DNA of 64,000 nt from JBJYIN01 sp046237015 (GCF_046237015.1 NZ_JBJYIN010000004.1:186001-250000), one strand, 5' to 3'. Positions 34,996 through 44,634 are shown, counted from the first letter of the stretch. Translations and numbers: made by a program. The notes: generated by a model not told the origin, from the sequence alone.

Positions 34996-35601
34996 TTAAG
35001 TATTGTGCGAAACATGCAGAGCGAGTTGACGGATAATGGCGGCCGTTAATCCCCATACAAACTGCTGGCGATACCAGGAAAGGTAGACGCGATGACGTTT
35101 TTCCTGTCTCTCGATGTCCAGTGGGTAATAGCGAGCCAGCGCTAAAGCATCTTCCATCGGCATTTCAAACCATTCGGCGACTTCACTCTCGTTGGCATGA
35201 AAACGCGTTTGGGGCGATATCAACCCGATCACCGGGGTAACCTGAAAACCGCTGACGCTATCGGCCGGTGGCAATGTACCCAGAATGTGTACATTTTGAG
35301 GCGGAATCGCGACTTCCTCCTGTGCTTCTCGCAGCGCCGTGACGATTAACGAGCTATCTTCACGATCGGCGGCCCCGCCAGGGAACGCGACCTGACCAGC
35401 ATGCTTTCGCATGCCTGATGCGCGTCGAGTTAACAGTAACGTGGGAGACTCGCGGCAAACGATCGGCACCAGCACAGCGGCCTGGCGCGATTGATATGCT
35501 GGGAAACAGGGCTGCAATGTTTGTAACTGAAAACGTGTAATAAATTCCGCTAAATTAAACGGTGCGGATATTTTTTCTCTGTCCATTGTCGAATGACTCA
35601 C
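34996..35601 (-). CDS. nudL: Nudix CoA pyrophosphatase-like NudL
   Basis: The 201-residue protein matches NudL (YeaB), a Nudix hydrolase assigned to coenzyme A and nucleotide diphosphate cleavage. It shows the UPF0035 signature LLTRRASGMRKHAGQVAFPG with following GG and the Nudix helix ALREAQEEVAI with its metal-binding glutamates. It lies 41 bp downstream of pabB and is likely cotranscribed. Confidence 0.93.
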   Translation of the reverse strand: MSHSTMDREKISAPFNLAEFITRFQLQTLQPCFPAYQSRQAAVLVPIVCRESPTLLLTRRASGMRKHAGQVAFPGGAADREDSSLIVTALREAQEEVAIPPQNVHILGTLPPADSVSGFQVTPVIGLISPQTRFHANESEVAEWFEMPMEDALALARYYPLDIERQEKRHRVYLSWYRQQFVWGLTAAIIRQLALHVSHNT

Positions 35602-35642
35602 GAATTGCTGAATGGTTCACGATACGCTGCCTGAGTGTTTGG

Positions 35643-37025
35643 CTAATGATCTAATAAAGGTAAAATACGACCAAGTTTATCAAACGTTTCCTGATATTCC
35701 GCTTGTTCCTGACTGTCGGCCACAATACCTCCGCCAGCCCAACAGTATATCTTTCCCCGCTCGGTTAATAATGTGCGGATGGTGATGTTGGTGTCCATCG
35801 TTCCGCAGAAACTAAGATAGCCAATACTGCCACAATAGGCATTACGGCGTTGAGGTTCTAATTCTTCAATAATTTGCATCGCCCTGATTTTTGGCGCGCC
35901 AGTAATGGACCCGCCGGGGAAACAGGCTCGCAGTAGTGTACTGGCATGGCAGGTCCGTGGTAGTCGTGCTTCAATCGTACTCACCAGATGATGAACCGCA
36001 GGAAAAGGCTCAACTACGAACAATTCTGGTACATGGACGCTACCGGGCTCAGCGACGCGGCCGATATCGTTGCGCAGTAAATCCACGATCATGAGGTTTT
36101 CTGAGCGATCTTTTTCCGAACGAGATAGACGATCCGCCTGCAATGTATCTTCATCTTTGTCGGCCAGACGGGGAAGTGTCCCCTTGATGGGTCTGGTTTG
36201 AATATGATGATTCTCTAGCCATAGGAAACGTTCAGGAGAAACGCTGATGACGGTATTGTTTGGTAGACGGATGAACGCAGAAAAAGGAGCCTGATTACCA
36301 GCCGAAAGTTGCAGAAATGCTTGCCATTCATCCCCTTCATAATCGGCGCTAAATCGTTGCGCTAAATTGACCTGATAGCAATCTCCCGCCAGCAGATAAT
36401 CCTGTATCTTGCGGAATTTCTCACCGTATTCTTCGCGGGACATATTGGCATGCCAAGGGGTACTGAGCCGAAATGCCGTCCTATAAGCATACTCTGGCGG
36501 TGAAAATAACCACGCCAGACGCGCCTGAAGGGAACCGTGAACGATCAAGGTTAAAGTTTGCTGATGATGATCGGCGACCAACGCCCAGTCATAAAGGCCA
36601 ACGGCCATGTCGGGTAAGGCGATGTCCTGTTCTGCCTGCACGGGAAGAGCTTCAATACAACGACCCAAGTCGTAACCAAATAGGCCAAGTGCGCCTCCCT
36701 GAAAGGGAAGGTCGGAATGTGTTTCTACTGAAATATCTAGGCGATCCAATTCTTGCTGCAAGAGCATGAACGGATCGCCCTCCGTTAACTGTGTGTTTCC
36801 CGCTCGCGTAATCGCGGTTTGTTTTCCATGAGTAGAAAGCGTAACTCGCGGATCGGCAACCATAATGTCAAAACGGTTGTGTGGATGATCGGCAAATCCT
36901 GAATGTAATATCATCGCCCATGGCTGTTGAGAAAAAGGCGCAAAGTGCGTCAGTAGCGCATCGGGTTGATAAGGGAGTGAATGATAGACACAGGTCGAGC
37001 TTGAGCTATTTTTATATGATTTCAT
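35643..37025 (-). CDS. pabB: Aminodeoxychorismate synthase component I
   Basis: PabB, with PabA supplying ammonia, makes 4-amino-4-deoxychorismate for folate synthesis. The 460-residue protein has the chorismate-binding domain in its C-terminal half, with PIKGTLPR carrying the catalytic lysine, ENLMIVDLLRNDIGRVA, and FPGGSITGAPKIRAM. Divergent from yoaH, which starts 125 bp away, and upstream of nudL as in E. coli. Confidence 0.96.
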   Translation of the reverse strand: MKSYKNSSSSTCVYHSLPYQPDALLTHFAPFSQQPWAMILHSGFADHPHNRFDIMVADPRVTLSTHGKQTAITRAGNTQLTEGDPFMLLQQELDRLDISVETHSDLPFQGGALGLFGYDLGRCIEALPVQAEQDIALPDMAVGLYDWALVADHHQQTLTLIVHGSLQARLAWLFSPPEYAYRTAFRLSTPWHANMSREEYGEKFRKIQDYLLAGDCYQVNLAQRFSADYEGDEWQAFLQLSAGNQAPFSAFIRLPNNTVISVSPERFLWLENHHIQTRPIKGTLPRLADKDEDTLQADRLSRSEKDRSENLMIVDLLRNDIGRVAEPGSVHVPELFVVEPFPAVHHLVSTIEARLPRTCHASTLLRACFPGGSITGAPKIRAMQIIEELEPQRRNAYCGSIGYLSFCGTMDTNITIRTLLTERGKIYCWAGGGIVADSQEQAEYQETFDKLGRILPLLDH

Positions 37026-37149
37026 GCTTGGCAGGTGATGTTTACGTCGTTTTTATTTGTTTGGTTAGCGTATCACAATCCATAACTGCTGGTGTATGGC
37101 TGAGACGACATGCGATGATACGCGACACATTAGCGACCAGGAACTTATC

Positions 37150-37392
37150 ATGATTGCAGGCATGCCCGCATTAACACATCAACAGCAACAAGACGCGGTA
37201 GAACGTATTCAGGAACTGATGTCTCAGGGATTAAGCAGTGGAGAAGCCATCGCGCTTGTTGCAGAAGAGATTCGTGCAACGCATAAAGGTGACAACGTCA
37301 CGGTGATGTTCGATGATGATGATACCTCCGACAATGCTTCAGAGGAGTGCAACAGTACGTTTGACGACGGTGAAGAAGAGGAAGAACGCTGA
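37150..37392 (+). CDS. yoaH: UPF0181 protein YoaH, with extended acidic tail
   Basis: The first 50 residues (MIAGMPALTHQQQQDAVERI, then QELMSQGLSSGEAIALVAEE) match E. coli YoaH, a 59-residue protein of unknown function. This copy is 80 residues, ending in an additional very acidic tail (FDDDDTSDNASEECNSTF... EEEEER). Start at 37150 is chosen by alignment and the AGGAA ribosome site; the frame is open further upstream. Confidence 0.9.
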   Translation: MIAGMPALTHQQQQDAVERIQELMSQGLSSGEAIALVAEEIRATHKGDNVTVMFDDDDTSDNASEECNSTFDDGEEEEER

Positions 37393-37433
37393 GCGAACTT
37401 CCCCCAGTATGCGGTAAAACGGTTATTCCAGGT

Positions 37434-37778
37434 TTATACTGCCGCAATGGCTTTGATTTCGATTTTAAATTTTGGATTCATCAATTTTGCCTGGACGGTG
37501 CAACGCACGGGGGCGCTACCCGCAACGACCCAGGCGTCCCATGCGGTATTCATCGCAGCAAAATCATTGGCGTCGGCTAAAAAGATCGTGACATCCAAAA
37601 GTCGGCTTTTGTCCGTTCCCGCCTGTGCCAGAATGGCATCCAGCGTAGCCAGCGCATTTTCTGTTTGGGCGTGCGCGTCACCATCCAAATTTTCCGGCAC
37701 GCTGGTGTAATACAGCGTGTTGTTGTGGATCACGGCATCTGACCAACGGTCTTCAGGTTGAATTCTCTGAATTGACAT
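37434..37778 (-). CDS. yoaB: RidA/RutC-family protein YoaB
   Basis: The 114-residue YjgF/YER057c/UK114-family protein is the counterpart of E. coli YoaB. Members form trimers; RidA itself deaminates reactive enamines. The substrate pocket arginine is in APVRCTVQAKL, and IEIKAIAAV ends the domain. It is a sub-type distinct from RidA, so activity is inferred only. Convergent with yoaH. Confidence 0.9.
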   Translation of the reverse strand: MSIQRIQPEDRWSDAVIHNNTLYYTSVPENLDGDAHAQTENALATLDAILAQAGTDKSRLLDVTIFLADANDFAAMNTAWDAWVVAGSAPVRCTVQAKLMNPKFKIEIKAIAAV

Positions 37779-37966
37779 GAAAGAGGAGTCTCCATTTTTG
37801 GGGAAATGTGGAGGCTAAGCGTAACATAATCTTTAATAACCCACGGGTTTCTCTGAGGATGCTGAGTCAGATTTAGGGTGGTAGCAATACGGGAGTCTTG
37901 GCATAATCAGCCCGGCGGCGTCTTGGGATAGCGCTGGTAGTCTGAACTTGATTAAAGAGAGACAGC

Positions 37967-39886
37967 GTGACAAGCGATCGTGTAATAGATGATTTTGCAA
38001 CCGATGGGGCCCTGGCCAAGGCGATTAGCGGGTTTAAACCGCGTGAGCCACAGCGACAAATGGCACAGGCGGTTCTACATGCCATTAACCGTAAACAGGC
38101 GTTAGTAGTAGAAGCAGGAACCGGTACCGGGAAAACCTATGCGTATTTGGCTCCGGCCTTGCGGTCAGATAAAAAAGTGATTATTTCGACGGGGTCGAAG
38201 GCCTTACAGGATCAGCTTTATAGTCGGGATTTACCTACCGTCGCTCAGGCGCTGAAATACAAAGGTAAACTGGCGCTGCTAAAAGGTCGCTCCAACTATC
38301 TGTGCCTTGAACGTCTCGATCAGCAATCGTTGGCGGGAGGCGACTTACCCGCGGAGTTGCTCAGTGAATTAGTTCGGCTAAGGGGCTGGTCTTCCGAAAC
38401 CACGGAAGGCGATGTGACAACCTGTGCTGGGGTAGCCGAAGATAGCCAAATCTGGCCTTTGGTTACCAGCACGAATGACAATTGTTTGGGCAGTGATTGT
38501 CCCCGTTATAAAGAATGCTTTGTGGTTAAAGCTCGGCGTAAGGCGATGGATGCGGATGTGGTGGTGGTGAACCATCATCTTTATCTGGCCGATATGGTGG
38601 TAAAAGAGAGTGGGTTTGCCGAGCTGATTCCGGAAAGTGATGTTGTTATTTTCGATGAGGCACATCAGATCCCTGACATTGCCAGCCAGTATTTTGGTCA
38701 ACAACTTTCCAGTCGCCAACTTATGGATCTGGCAAAAGACATCATTATCGCTTACCGCACGGAAGTGCGGGATGCCGCACAGTTACAAAAAAGCGCCGAT
38801 CGTCTGAGTCAGAGCGCACAGGATTTCCGTTTGGCGCTCGGCGATCCTGGTTTTCGAGGCAATTTGCGGGAAGTGCTTAATCAGCCAAATGTTCAGCGTG
38901 CGCTTGTGCTGTTGGATGATGCGCTGGAACTCTGCTACGACGTTGCCAAACTTTCATTGGGGCGATCTGCGCTGCTTGATGCCGCTTTTGAGCGAGCCAC
39001 GTTATATCGTAGTCGGTTAAAACGCTTACGGGATGTTCAACAACCGGGTTACAGCTACTGGTACGAATGTCATTCCCGCCATTTTATATTGGCACTCACG
39101 CCACTTTCTGTTGCCGATCGCTTTCGTGATTTGATGAAAGAAAAACCGGGGGCATGGGTATTTACCTCCGCGACGCTATCCGTTAACGAGCAACTCAAGC
39201 ATTTTACTGACCGACTCGGTCTGGATGCGGCAGATACATTATTGTTGCCAAGCCCGTTTGACTACGCCAGTCAAGCGTTGCTTTGTGTGCCTCGCTATTT
39301 GCCGGAAACGAATCAACCAGGTGCCGCGCGTAAATTGGCAGCCTTATTGTGTCCTCTGATTGAGGCCAATCAGGGACGCTGTTTTATGTTATGCACATCG
39401 CACCAAATGATGCGCGATTTAGCCGCTGAATTTCGTGCCGCGCTGACATTGCCCGTATTGTTGCAGGGCGAAACGGGGAAAGCTCAGCTTTTGTCACAGT
39501 TTGTGTCGGCAGGTAATGCGCTTCTGGTGGCAACCAGCAGTTTTTGGGAGGGAGTTGATGTCCGTGGTGACACATTGTCCTGTGTCATCATTGACAAGCT
39601 GCCTTTCACCTCACCCGATGATCCGTTATTAAAAGCGCGTATTGAAGATTGTCGTTTGCGTGGCGGAGAGCCATTCGATGATGTTCAACTTCCCGATGCC
39701 GTGATTACCTTAAAGCAGGGCGTTGGTCGGCTGATTCGTGATACTGACGATCGTGGCGTATTGGTTATTTGCGATAGTCGGTTAGTGATGCGACCTTACG
39801 GCTCAGTCTTCCTTAATAGTCTGCCGCCTGCGCCTCGGACGCGAGATATCACACAGGCCATTGAATTTCTTACACGCAAAGCGTAG
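37967..39886 (+). CDS. yoaA: DinG/XPD-like ATP-dependent helicase YoaA
   Basis: YoaA is an iron-sulfur superfamily 2 DNA helicase linked in E. coli to repair of replication damage together with HolC. The 639-residue protein starts with GTG and has Walker A GTGTGKT (51-57), the FDEAH box, cysteines for a [4Fe-4S] cluster (NYLCLERL, TTCAGV, NDNCLGSDCPRYKECF), SSFWEGVDVRG and motif VI QGVGRLIRDTDDRG. Neighbours match E. coli. Confidence 0.95.
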   Translation: MTSDRVIDDFATDGALAKAISGFKPREPQRQMAQAVLHAINRKQALVVEAGTGTGKTYAYLAPALRSDKKVIISTGSKALQDQLYSRDLPTVAQALKYKGKLALLKGRSNYLCLERLDQQSLAGGDLPAELLSELVRLRGWSSETTEGDVTTCAGVAEDSQIWPLVTSTNDNCLGSDCPRYKECFVVKARRKAMDADVVVVNHHLYLADMVVKESGFAELIPESDVVIFDEAHQIPDIASQYFGQQLSSRQLMDLAKDIIIAYRTEVRDAAQLQKSADRLSQSAQDFRLALGDPGFRGNLREVLNQPNVQRALVLLDDALELCYDVAKLSLGRSALLDAAFERATLYRSRLKRLRDVQQPGYSYWYECHSRHFILALTPLSVADRFRDLMKEKPGAWVFTSATLSVNEQLKHFTDRLGLDAADTLLLPSPFDYASQALLCVPRYLPETNQPGAARKLAALLCPLIEANQGRCFMLCTSHQMMRDLAAEFRAALTLPVLLQGETGKAQLLSQFVSAGNALLVATSSFWEGVDVRGDTLSCVIIDKLPFTSPDDPLLKARIEDCRLRGGEPFDDVQLPDAVITLKQGVGRLIRDTDDRGVLVICDSRLVMRPYGSVFLNSLPPAPRTRDITQAIEFLTRKA

Positions 39887-40016
39887 CGGAAACAGAGACA
39901 CAATAGGCAACGCCATGTGATGAACCTCGGCGTCAGCGGCTGAAAAATGATGAGGGGGCTGGTGCATATGTTATTATGCGCGCCGTTGTGATTTTTTTAT
40001 CCCGCCTGAGGTTGGC

Positions 40017-40715
40017 ATGTCTACGCGAATTCTAGCGCTTGATACGGCGACGGAAGCTTGTTCTGTCGCTCTCTGGAATGATGGTGAAATTCATTCTTTA
40101 TTTGAAGTTTGTCCCCGTGAGCATACCCAGCGTGTGTTGCCGATGGTTCAGCAAGTGCTGGCCGAAAGCGGTTTAACACTGAACGCGCTCGATGCGATAG
40201 CATTTGGTCAGGGGCCGGGGAGTTTTACCGGTGTACGAATTGGCATTGGTATTGCTCAGGGGCTGGCGTTAGGGGCTGAACGGCCAATGATCGGAGTTTC
40301 TTCATTGGCCACGATGGCGGAGGGTGCCTTTCGTCGTACCCATTCTTCCCAGGTGTTGGCGGCGATTGATGCCCGTATGGGGGAAGTTTACTGGGCACAG
40401 TACCAACGTGATATCGAGGGATATTGGCGAGGGGAATCTTCTGAAGCTGTTTTAACGCCAGAACAGGTACACTCGTTGGCTGGGTCATTGCAGGGAGAAT
40501 GGGTTACGGTAGGCACAGGATGGAAAACGTATCCGAATTTGCTAGAACAAGCCACGTTGACCTTGCGTGACGGCGATATCCTATTGCCACAGGCGGAAGA
40601 TATGCTGCCACTGGCGTTACAGTTTTGGTCTGAGGGAAAAGCGGTAAGTGTTGAGTTGGCTCAGCCCCGTTATCTACGGAATGACGTCGCCTGGAAGAAA
40701 CTGCCTGGACGTTAA
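40017..40715 (+). CDS. tsaB: tRNA t6A synthesis protein TsaB
   Basis: TsaB partners TsaD, TsaE and TsaC/C2 in making threonylcarbamoyladenosine-37 in ANN-decoding tRNAs. The 232-residue ASKHA-fold protein has LALDTATEACSVAL at the N-terminus and GQGPGSFTGVRIG in the middle. TsaB lacks catalytic activity itself but scaffolds TsaD. Follows yoaA by 130 bp; start ATG at 40017 has GAGG upstream. Essential in most enterobacteria. Confidence 0.96.
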   Translation: MSTRILALDTATEACSVALWNDGEIHSLFEVCPREHTQRVLPMVQQVLAESGLTLNALDAIAFGQGPGSFTGVRIGIGIAQGLALGAERPMIGVSSLATMAEGAFRRTHSSQVLAAIDARMGEVYWAQYQRDIEGYWRGESSEAVLTPEQVHSLAGSLQGEWVTVGTGWKTYPNLLEQATLTLRDGDILLPQAEDMLPLALQFWSEGKAVSVELAQPRYLRNDVAWKKLPGR

Positions 40716-40820
40716 CTTCTTGATGCCACTGATTAAGGCACGGTTTGCAGGATAAAACGGCAACTTATTCGATACGGTATAGTCTAATTATCGGATCTTA
40801 AAAAGATAAAGGTGGATGTC

Positions 40821-41438
40821 ATGATGATAAATACAAGGCATGCTAAACCACGAAACTTGTCGATAAAGTCGGTTTGGCGCGGAATCGCCGTTGCGGCGGT
40901 TCTGGTGTTGTCTGGCTGTGTCAGCGTGCCTGATGCCATTAAAGGGACATCGCCCACTCCGCAGGACGATCTCGTGCGAGTCATGAATGCGCCACAACTC
41001 TATGTTGGCCAAGAGTCTCGCTTTGGTGGTCGGGTCGTAAACGTCCACAATGATGCCAATCGAACTCGGTTGGAAATAGTCAGCTTACCACTCGATAATG
41101 GTGCCAGACCGTTACTTAATCACCCTTCAGAAGGACGATTCATTGCCTATGTGAATCGCTTTTTGGAACCGGTCGATTTTCAGGATCGATTAGTGACCGT
41201 TGTCGGGCCGATTACCGGCTCGGAACAAGGCATGATTGGCAATAAGCCTTACCGTTTTGTGGTGGTAGACGTTCAAGGTTATAAACGCTGGAATGTGACT
41301 CAACAGGTGATGGTGCCACCTGGCGCGTACGGCCCATGGGGATGGGAAGGGCGTTATGGTCGAGGCTGGGGGCCAGGATGGGGTTTTGGTAGTACCTGGT
41401 ATGGCCCTATGCCGGTTGAAAATGTGGTAACCGAATAA
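40821..41438 (+). CDS. yeaY: Slp-family outer-membrane lipoprotein YeaY
   Basis: The 205-residue lipoprotein of the Slp family matches E. coli YeaY. The signal peptide ends in the lipobox LVLSG|C. The C-terminus is Gly/Trp/Tyr-rich (GPWGWEGRYGRGWGPGWGFG), longer than in E. coli. The start at 40821 fits the AAAGGTGG ribosome site better than the upstream ATG at 40812, which overlaps that site. Function is unknown; E. coli yeaY is linked to envelope stress and stationary phase. Confidence 0.88.
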   Translation: MMINTRHAKPRNLSIKSVWRGIAVAAVLVLSGCVSVPDAIKGTSPTPQDDLVRVMNAPQLYVGQESRFGGRVVNVHNDANRTRLEIVSLPLDNGARPLLNHPSEGRFIAYVNRFLEPVDFQDRLVTVVGPITGSEQGMIGNKPYRFVVVDVQGYKRWNVTQQVMVPPGAYGPWGWEGRYGRGWGPGWGFGSTWYGPMPVENVVTE

Positions 41439-41472
41439 AATGTGATAACGGAATAAACCGTATTGCGGGGAA

Positions 41473-41504
41473 AGAATCAGGCGGCGTAGGCCGCCTGATT
41501 CTTT
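41473..41504. terminator. Terminator of yeaY
   Basis: AGAATCAGGCGGC gtag GCCGCCTGATTCTTT is a 13-bp stem with a short T run 35 bp after yeaY. Confidence 0.88.
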
Positions 41505-41635
41505 GTGGACTATTCCTGACGATTACGCGGTAGACCCATGATCCCTATTGTCAAAAATGCTCTCGGGGTTTTTTGATCAAATTCATAACATTAAATAAGT
41601 GATCGCTCTCGCAACCTTGACATTGTTTATGAGCT

Positions 41636-41652
41636 AACTGGTAAGCTGAGTT
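41636..41652 (+). promoter_or_regulatory. Predicted FadR operator of fadD
   Basis: AACTGGTAAGCTGAGTT fits the FadR pattern AnCTGGTCnGACCnGnT well in the left half (AACTGGT) and only partly in the right. It lies 40-56 bp upstream of fadD, whose E. coli homologue has FadR sites; fadR is also in this window. Confidence 0.6.
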
Positions 41653-41691
41653 AAAATAATGTTAATTAATAAGCCGATGTTGAGGTGAGCG

Positions 41692-43413
41692 ATGCCACTA
41701 AAAAAATATCTCGGGAGTGAGGTTTTGGAAAAGATTTGGTTATCACGCTATCCGACTTCGGTGCCGGCAGAGATCGACCCCGATCGTTTTACCTCGTTGA
41801 TCGATATGTTCGAAAGGACGGTCACACGTTACGCTGATCAAACTGCGTTCATTAACATGGGCGAAGTGATGACATTTCGCAAGCTGGAAGAACGCAGCCG
41901 GGCTTTTGCCGCTTATTTGCAAAACCAGCTTGGATTGAAAAAGGGTGACCGCGTTGCCCTGATGATGCCTAACTTGTTGCAATATCCAGTGGCATTGTTT
42001 GGTGTTTTGCGGGCGGGGATGGTTGTCGTCAATGTCAACCCGCTCTACACACCACGCGAATTAGAACATCAACTTAAAGATAGCGGTGCCAGTACCATTG
42101 TTATCGTATCCAATTTTGCACATACCTTGGAAAAGGTGGTGGCGAATACGCCGATAAAGCATGTGATCCTCACGCGCATGGGCGATCAACTCTCCACGGC
42201 AAAAGGAACGATAGTCAATTTTGTTGTTAAATATATCAAACGGTTGGTGCCAAAATATCATTTACCGGGCGCGATCTCATTTCGTCGCGCCTTGCAGCAA
42301 GGGCGACGCCTGCAATATGTAAAACCCGATATCATCAACAGCGATCTGGCTTTTCTGCAATATACCGGAGGAACGACGGGTGTTGCCAAAGGCGCTATGC
42401 TGACCCATCGTAATATGCAGGCGAATCTTGAGCAATGTAAGGCGGCCTATGGGCCAGTTTTACGGGAAGGGCAAGAACTGGTCGTGACTGCATTACCGCT
42501 ATACCATATTTTTGCACTGACGGTGAATTGTCTCCTGTTTCTTGAACTGGGCGGAAAGAATCTGCTGATCACCAATCCCCGGGACATTCCCGCTGTCGTG
42601 AAAGAGTTGAAACAATATCCCTTTACGGCGGTTACCGGTGTGAATACGTTATTTAATGCTCTGTTAAATAACAAAGAGTTTCATGATCTCGATTTCTCTA
42701 CTCTGCGATTATCTGTCGGGGGGGGGGCATCGGTGCAGCAGGCGGTTGCAGAGCGTTGGGAAAAACTCACGGGTAAACACTTGCTGGAAGGCTATGGATT
42801 GACGGAAAGTTCTCCTTTAGTGTCAGGCAATCCTTATGATATGAAACATTATAACGGTAGTATTGGGTTACCTGTACCGTCTACGGATGTCAGAATTATT
42901 GATGATAATGGGAATGATGCCGGGCCAGGTGAATCTGGTGAATTATGGATCCGTGGTCCGCAGGTCATGTTGGGGTATTGGCAGCAGCCTGCCGCAACTG
43001 ACGAGGTGCTGAAAGATGGCTGGCTGGCAACCGGTGACATTGTCACGGCCGATGATGAAGGTTTTCTGCGAATTATTGACCGTAAGAAAGATATGATTTT
43101 GGTGTCCGGGTTTAACGTTTATCCCACGGAAATTGAAGATGTACTTGCCCGCCATCCAAAAGTGTCCGAGTCTGCGGTGATCGGTGTACCGAGTGAACTC
43201 TCCGGCGAAGCGGTAAAGGCTTTCGTTGTTCGTCGAGATCCATCCTTAACAAAAGATGAATTAATTACGCATTGCCGTCGTAACCTCACCGGGTATAAAG
43301 TGCCCAAAGAAATTGAATTCTGCGAAGATTTGCCAAAATCAAACGTGGGAAAAATATTGCGTCGGGAATTGCGTGACGGGAAGCCAGAGGCAGAAAAAAC
43401 GGCAAATGCCTGA
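41692..43413 (+). CDS. fadD: Long-chain fatty acyl-CoA synthetase
   Basis: FadD activates exogenous long-chain fatty acids to acyl-CoA at the inner membrane, starting beta-oxidation. The adenylate-forming enzyme shows the ATP motif YTGGTTGVAKGAML, and the FACS signature near DGWLATGDIVTADDEGFLRI. From ATG 41692 (ribosome site GAGGTGA) it is 573 residues; E. coli FadD starts from a TTG equivalent to the TTG at 41725 here (LEKIWLSRYP), also with GGGAG upstream, so the start is uncertain by 11 residues. A run of ten G at 42718-42727 encodes Gly-Gly-Gly-Ala. Confidence 0.95.
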   Translation: MPLKKYLGSEVLEKIWLSRYPTSVPAEIDPDRFTSLIDMFERTVTRYADQTAFINMGEVMTFRKLEERSRAFAAYLQNQLGLKKGDRVALMMPNLLQYPVALFGVLRAGMVVVNVNPLYTPRELEHQLKDSGASTIVIVSNFAHTLEKVVANTPIKHVILTRMGDQLSTAKGTIVNFVVKYIKRLVPKYHLPGAISFRRALQQGRRLQYVKPDIINSDLAFLQYTGGTTGVAKGAMLTHRNMQANLEQCKAAYGPVLREGQELVVTALPLYHIFALTVNCLLFLELGGKNLLITNPRDIPAVVKELKQYPFTAVTGVNTLFNALLNNKEFHDLDFSTLRLSVGGGASVQQAVAERWEKLTGKHLLEGYGLTESSPLVSGNPYDMKHYNGSIGLPVPSTDVRIIDDNGNDAGPGESGELWIRGPQVMLGYWQQPAATDEVLKDGWLATGDIVTADDEGFLRIIDRKKDMILVSGFNVYPTEIEDVLARHPKVSESAVIGVPSELSGEAVKAFVVRRDPSLTKDELITHCRRNLTGYKVPKEIEFCEDLPKSNVGKILRRELRDGKPEAEKTANA

Positions 43414-43509
43414 ATTTTTGAATACGAGTATTTCCCGGTAAAACGTCTGCCAGAAATGGGCAATCCGGCGTTACTTTTTATATTAATAAATCATCAAGAG
43501 AATGCTGTT

Positions 43510-44634
43510 TTGAATTATCAGTTGATCACCACCGACACCGGGTTAGAGCAAGTTTGCACACAGGCACGTCAGTATCAGCAGGTTGCACTGGATACGGAAT
43601 TTGTCAGAACGAGAACGTATTACCCACAATTAGGGTTGATTCAATTGTACGATGGCGAACAGCTTTCGCTCATTGATCCACTTGCGATCACCAACTGGCT
43701 CCCTTTTCAGGAATTATTGCGCGATCGGCATGTGATTAAGTTTTTACACGCTGGCAGTGAAGATCTGGAAGTCTTTCTTAATGCGTTTGAATTGTCTCCT
43801 GAGCCATTTGTTGATACCCAGATTCTGGCTGCGTTTTTAGGTAAACCACTCTCCTATGGCTTTGCCGCATTGGTCGCTGAGTATATGGGGGTGACGCTGG
43901 ATAAAAGTGAATCTCGTACCGATTGGTTGGCTCGCCCATTAAGCGAAAAACAATGTGACTATGCTGCCGCAGATGTGTTTTATCTGTTGCCGATGGCGCT
44001 CAAACTGGTTGAAGAAACGGAAGCGGCAGGCTGGACATCTGCTGCACAGGATGAGTGTCGGTTCCTCTGTCAACGTAAACGGGAAATATTGGCTCCGGAA
44101 GTGGCGTATCGTGAGATAGGTAATGCCTGGCAACTTCGTGGTCGCCATTTGGCTTGTCTGCAACGCCTTGCTGACTGGCGTTTGCGCAAGGCCCGTGATC
44201 GAGATAGCGCGGTAAATTTTGTTGTTCGTGAAGAAAATCTTTGGCAGGTTGCTCGTTTTTTACCCTCGTCATTAGGAGAGCTTGATGCTTTAGGGCTGAG
44301 TGGCCCGGAGATCCGCTACCATGGTAAAACTTTGTTGTCTTTGGTGGCGCAAACCAGCGATATCGCCGATGAAGATTGTCCGGCACCAGTCATTAATCTG
44401 ATTGATTATCCAGGCTATAAGAAAGTGTTTAAGGATATTAAAGCGATGGTTCAACACTACAGTGAGACGAGTGGGTTGTCTGCTGAATTGTTGGCGTCAC
44501 GGCGTCAAATTAACCGACTACTGAACTGGCACTGGAAATTAATGATAGGGCAGGATACTTCACCAGAAATGCTTTCCGGCTGGCGTGATAATTTATATGG
44601 CGATGCATTGAGAGACATTTTGCAAAAATATTAA
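43510..44634 (+). CDS. rnd: Ribonuclease D
   Basis: RNase D is a 3'-5' exoribonuclease maturing tRNA and small RNA ends. The 374-residue protein has the DEDD exonuclease (LDTEFVRTRTYYP, HAGSEDLEVF, and ESRTDWLARPLSEKQCDYAAAD) and two HRDC-type helical domains. The TTG at 43510 is chosen as start: it aligns exactly with the UUG start of E. coli rnd (MNYQ). A longer ATG frame from 43456 is not conserved. A U-rich stretch (TACTTTTTATATTAAT) lies upstream, as reported for E. coli. Confidence 0.93.
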   Translation: MNYQLITTDTGLEQVCTQARQYQQVALDTEFVRTRTYYPQLGLIQLYDGEQLSLIDPLAITNWLPFQELLRDRHVIKFLHAGSEDLEVFLNAFELSPEPFVDTQILAAFLGKPLSYGFAALVAEYMGVTLDKSESRTDWLARPLSEKQCDYAAADVFYLLPMALKLVEETEAAGWTSAAQDECRFLCQRKREILAPEVAYREIGNAWQLRGRHLACLQRLADWRLRKARDRDSAVNFVVREENLWQVARFLPSSLGELDALGLSGPEIRYHGKTLLSLVAQTSDIADEDCPAPVINLIDYPGYKKVFKDIKAMVQHYSETSGLSAELLASRRQINRLLNWHWKLMIGQDTSPEMLSGWRDNLYGDALRDILQKY

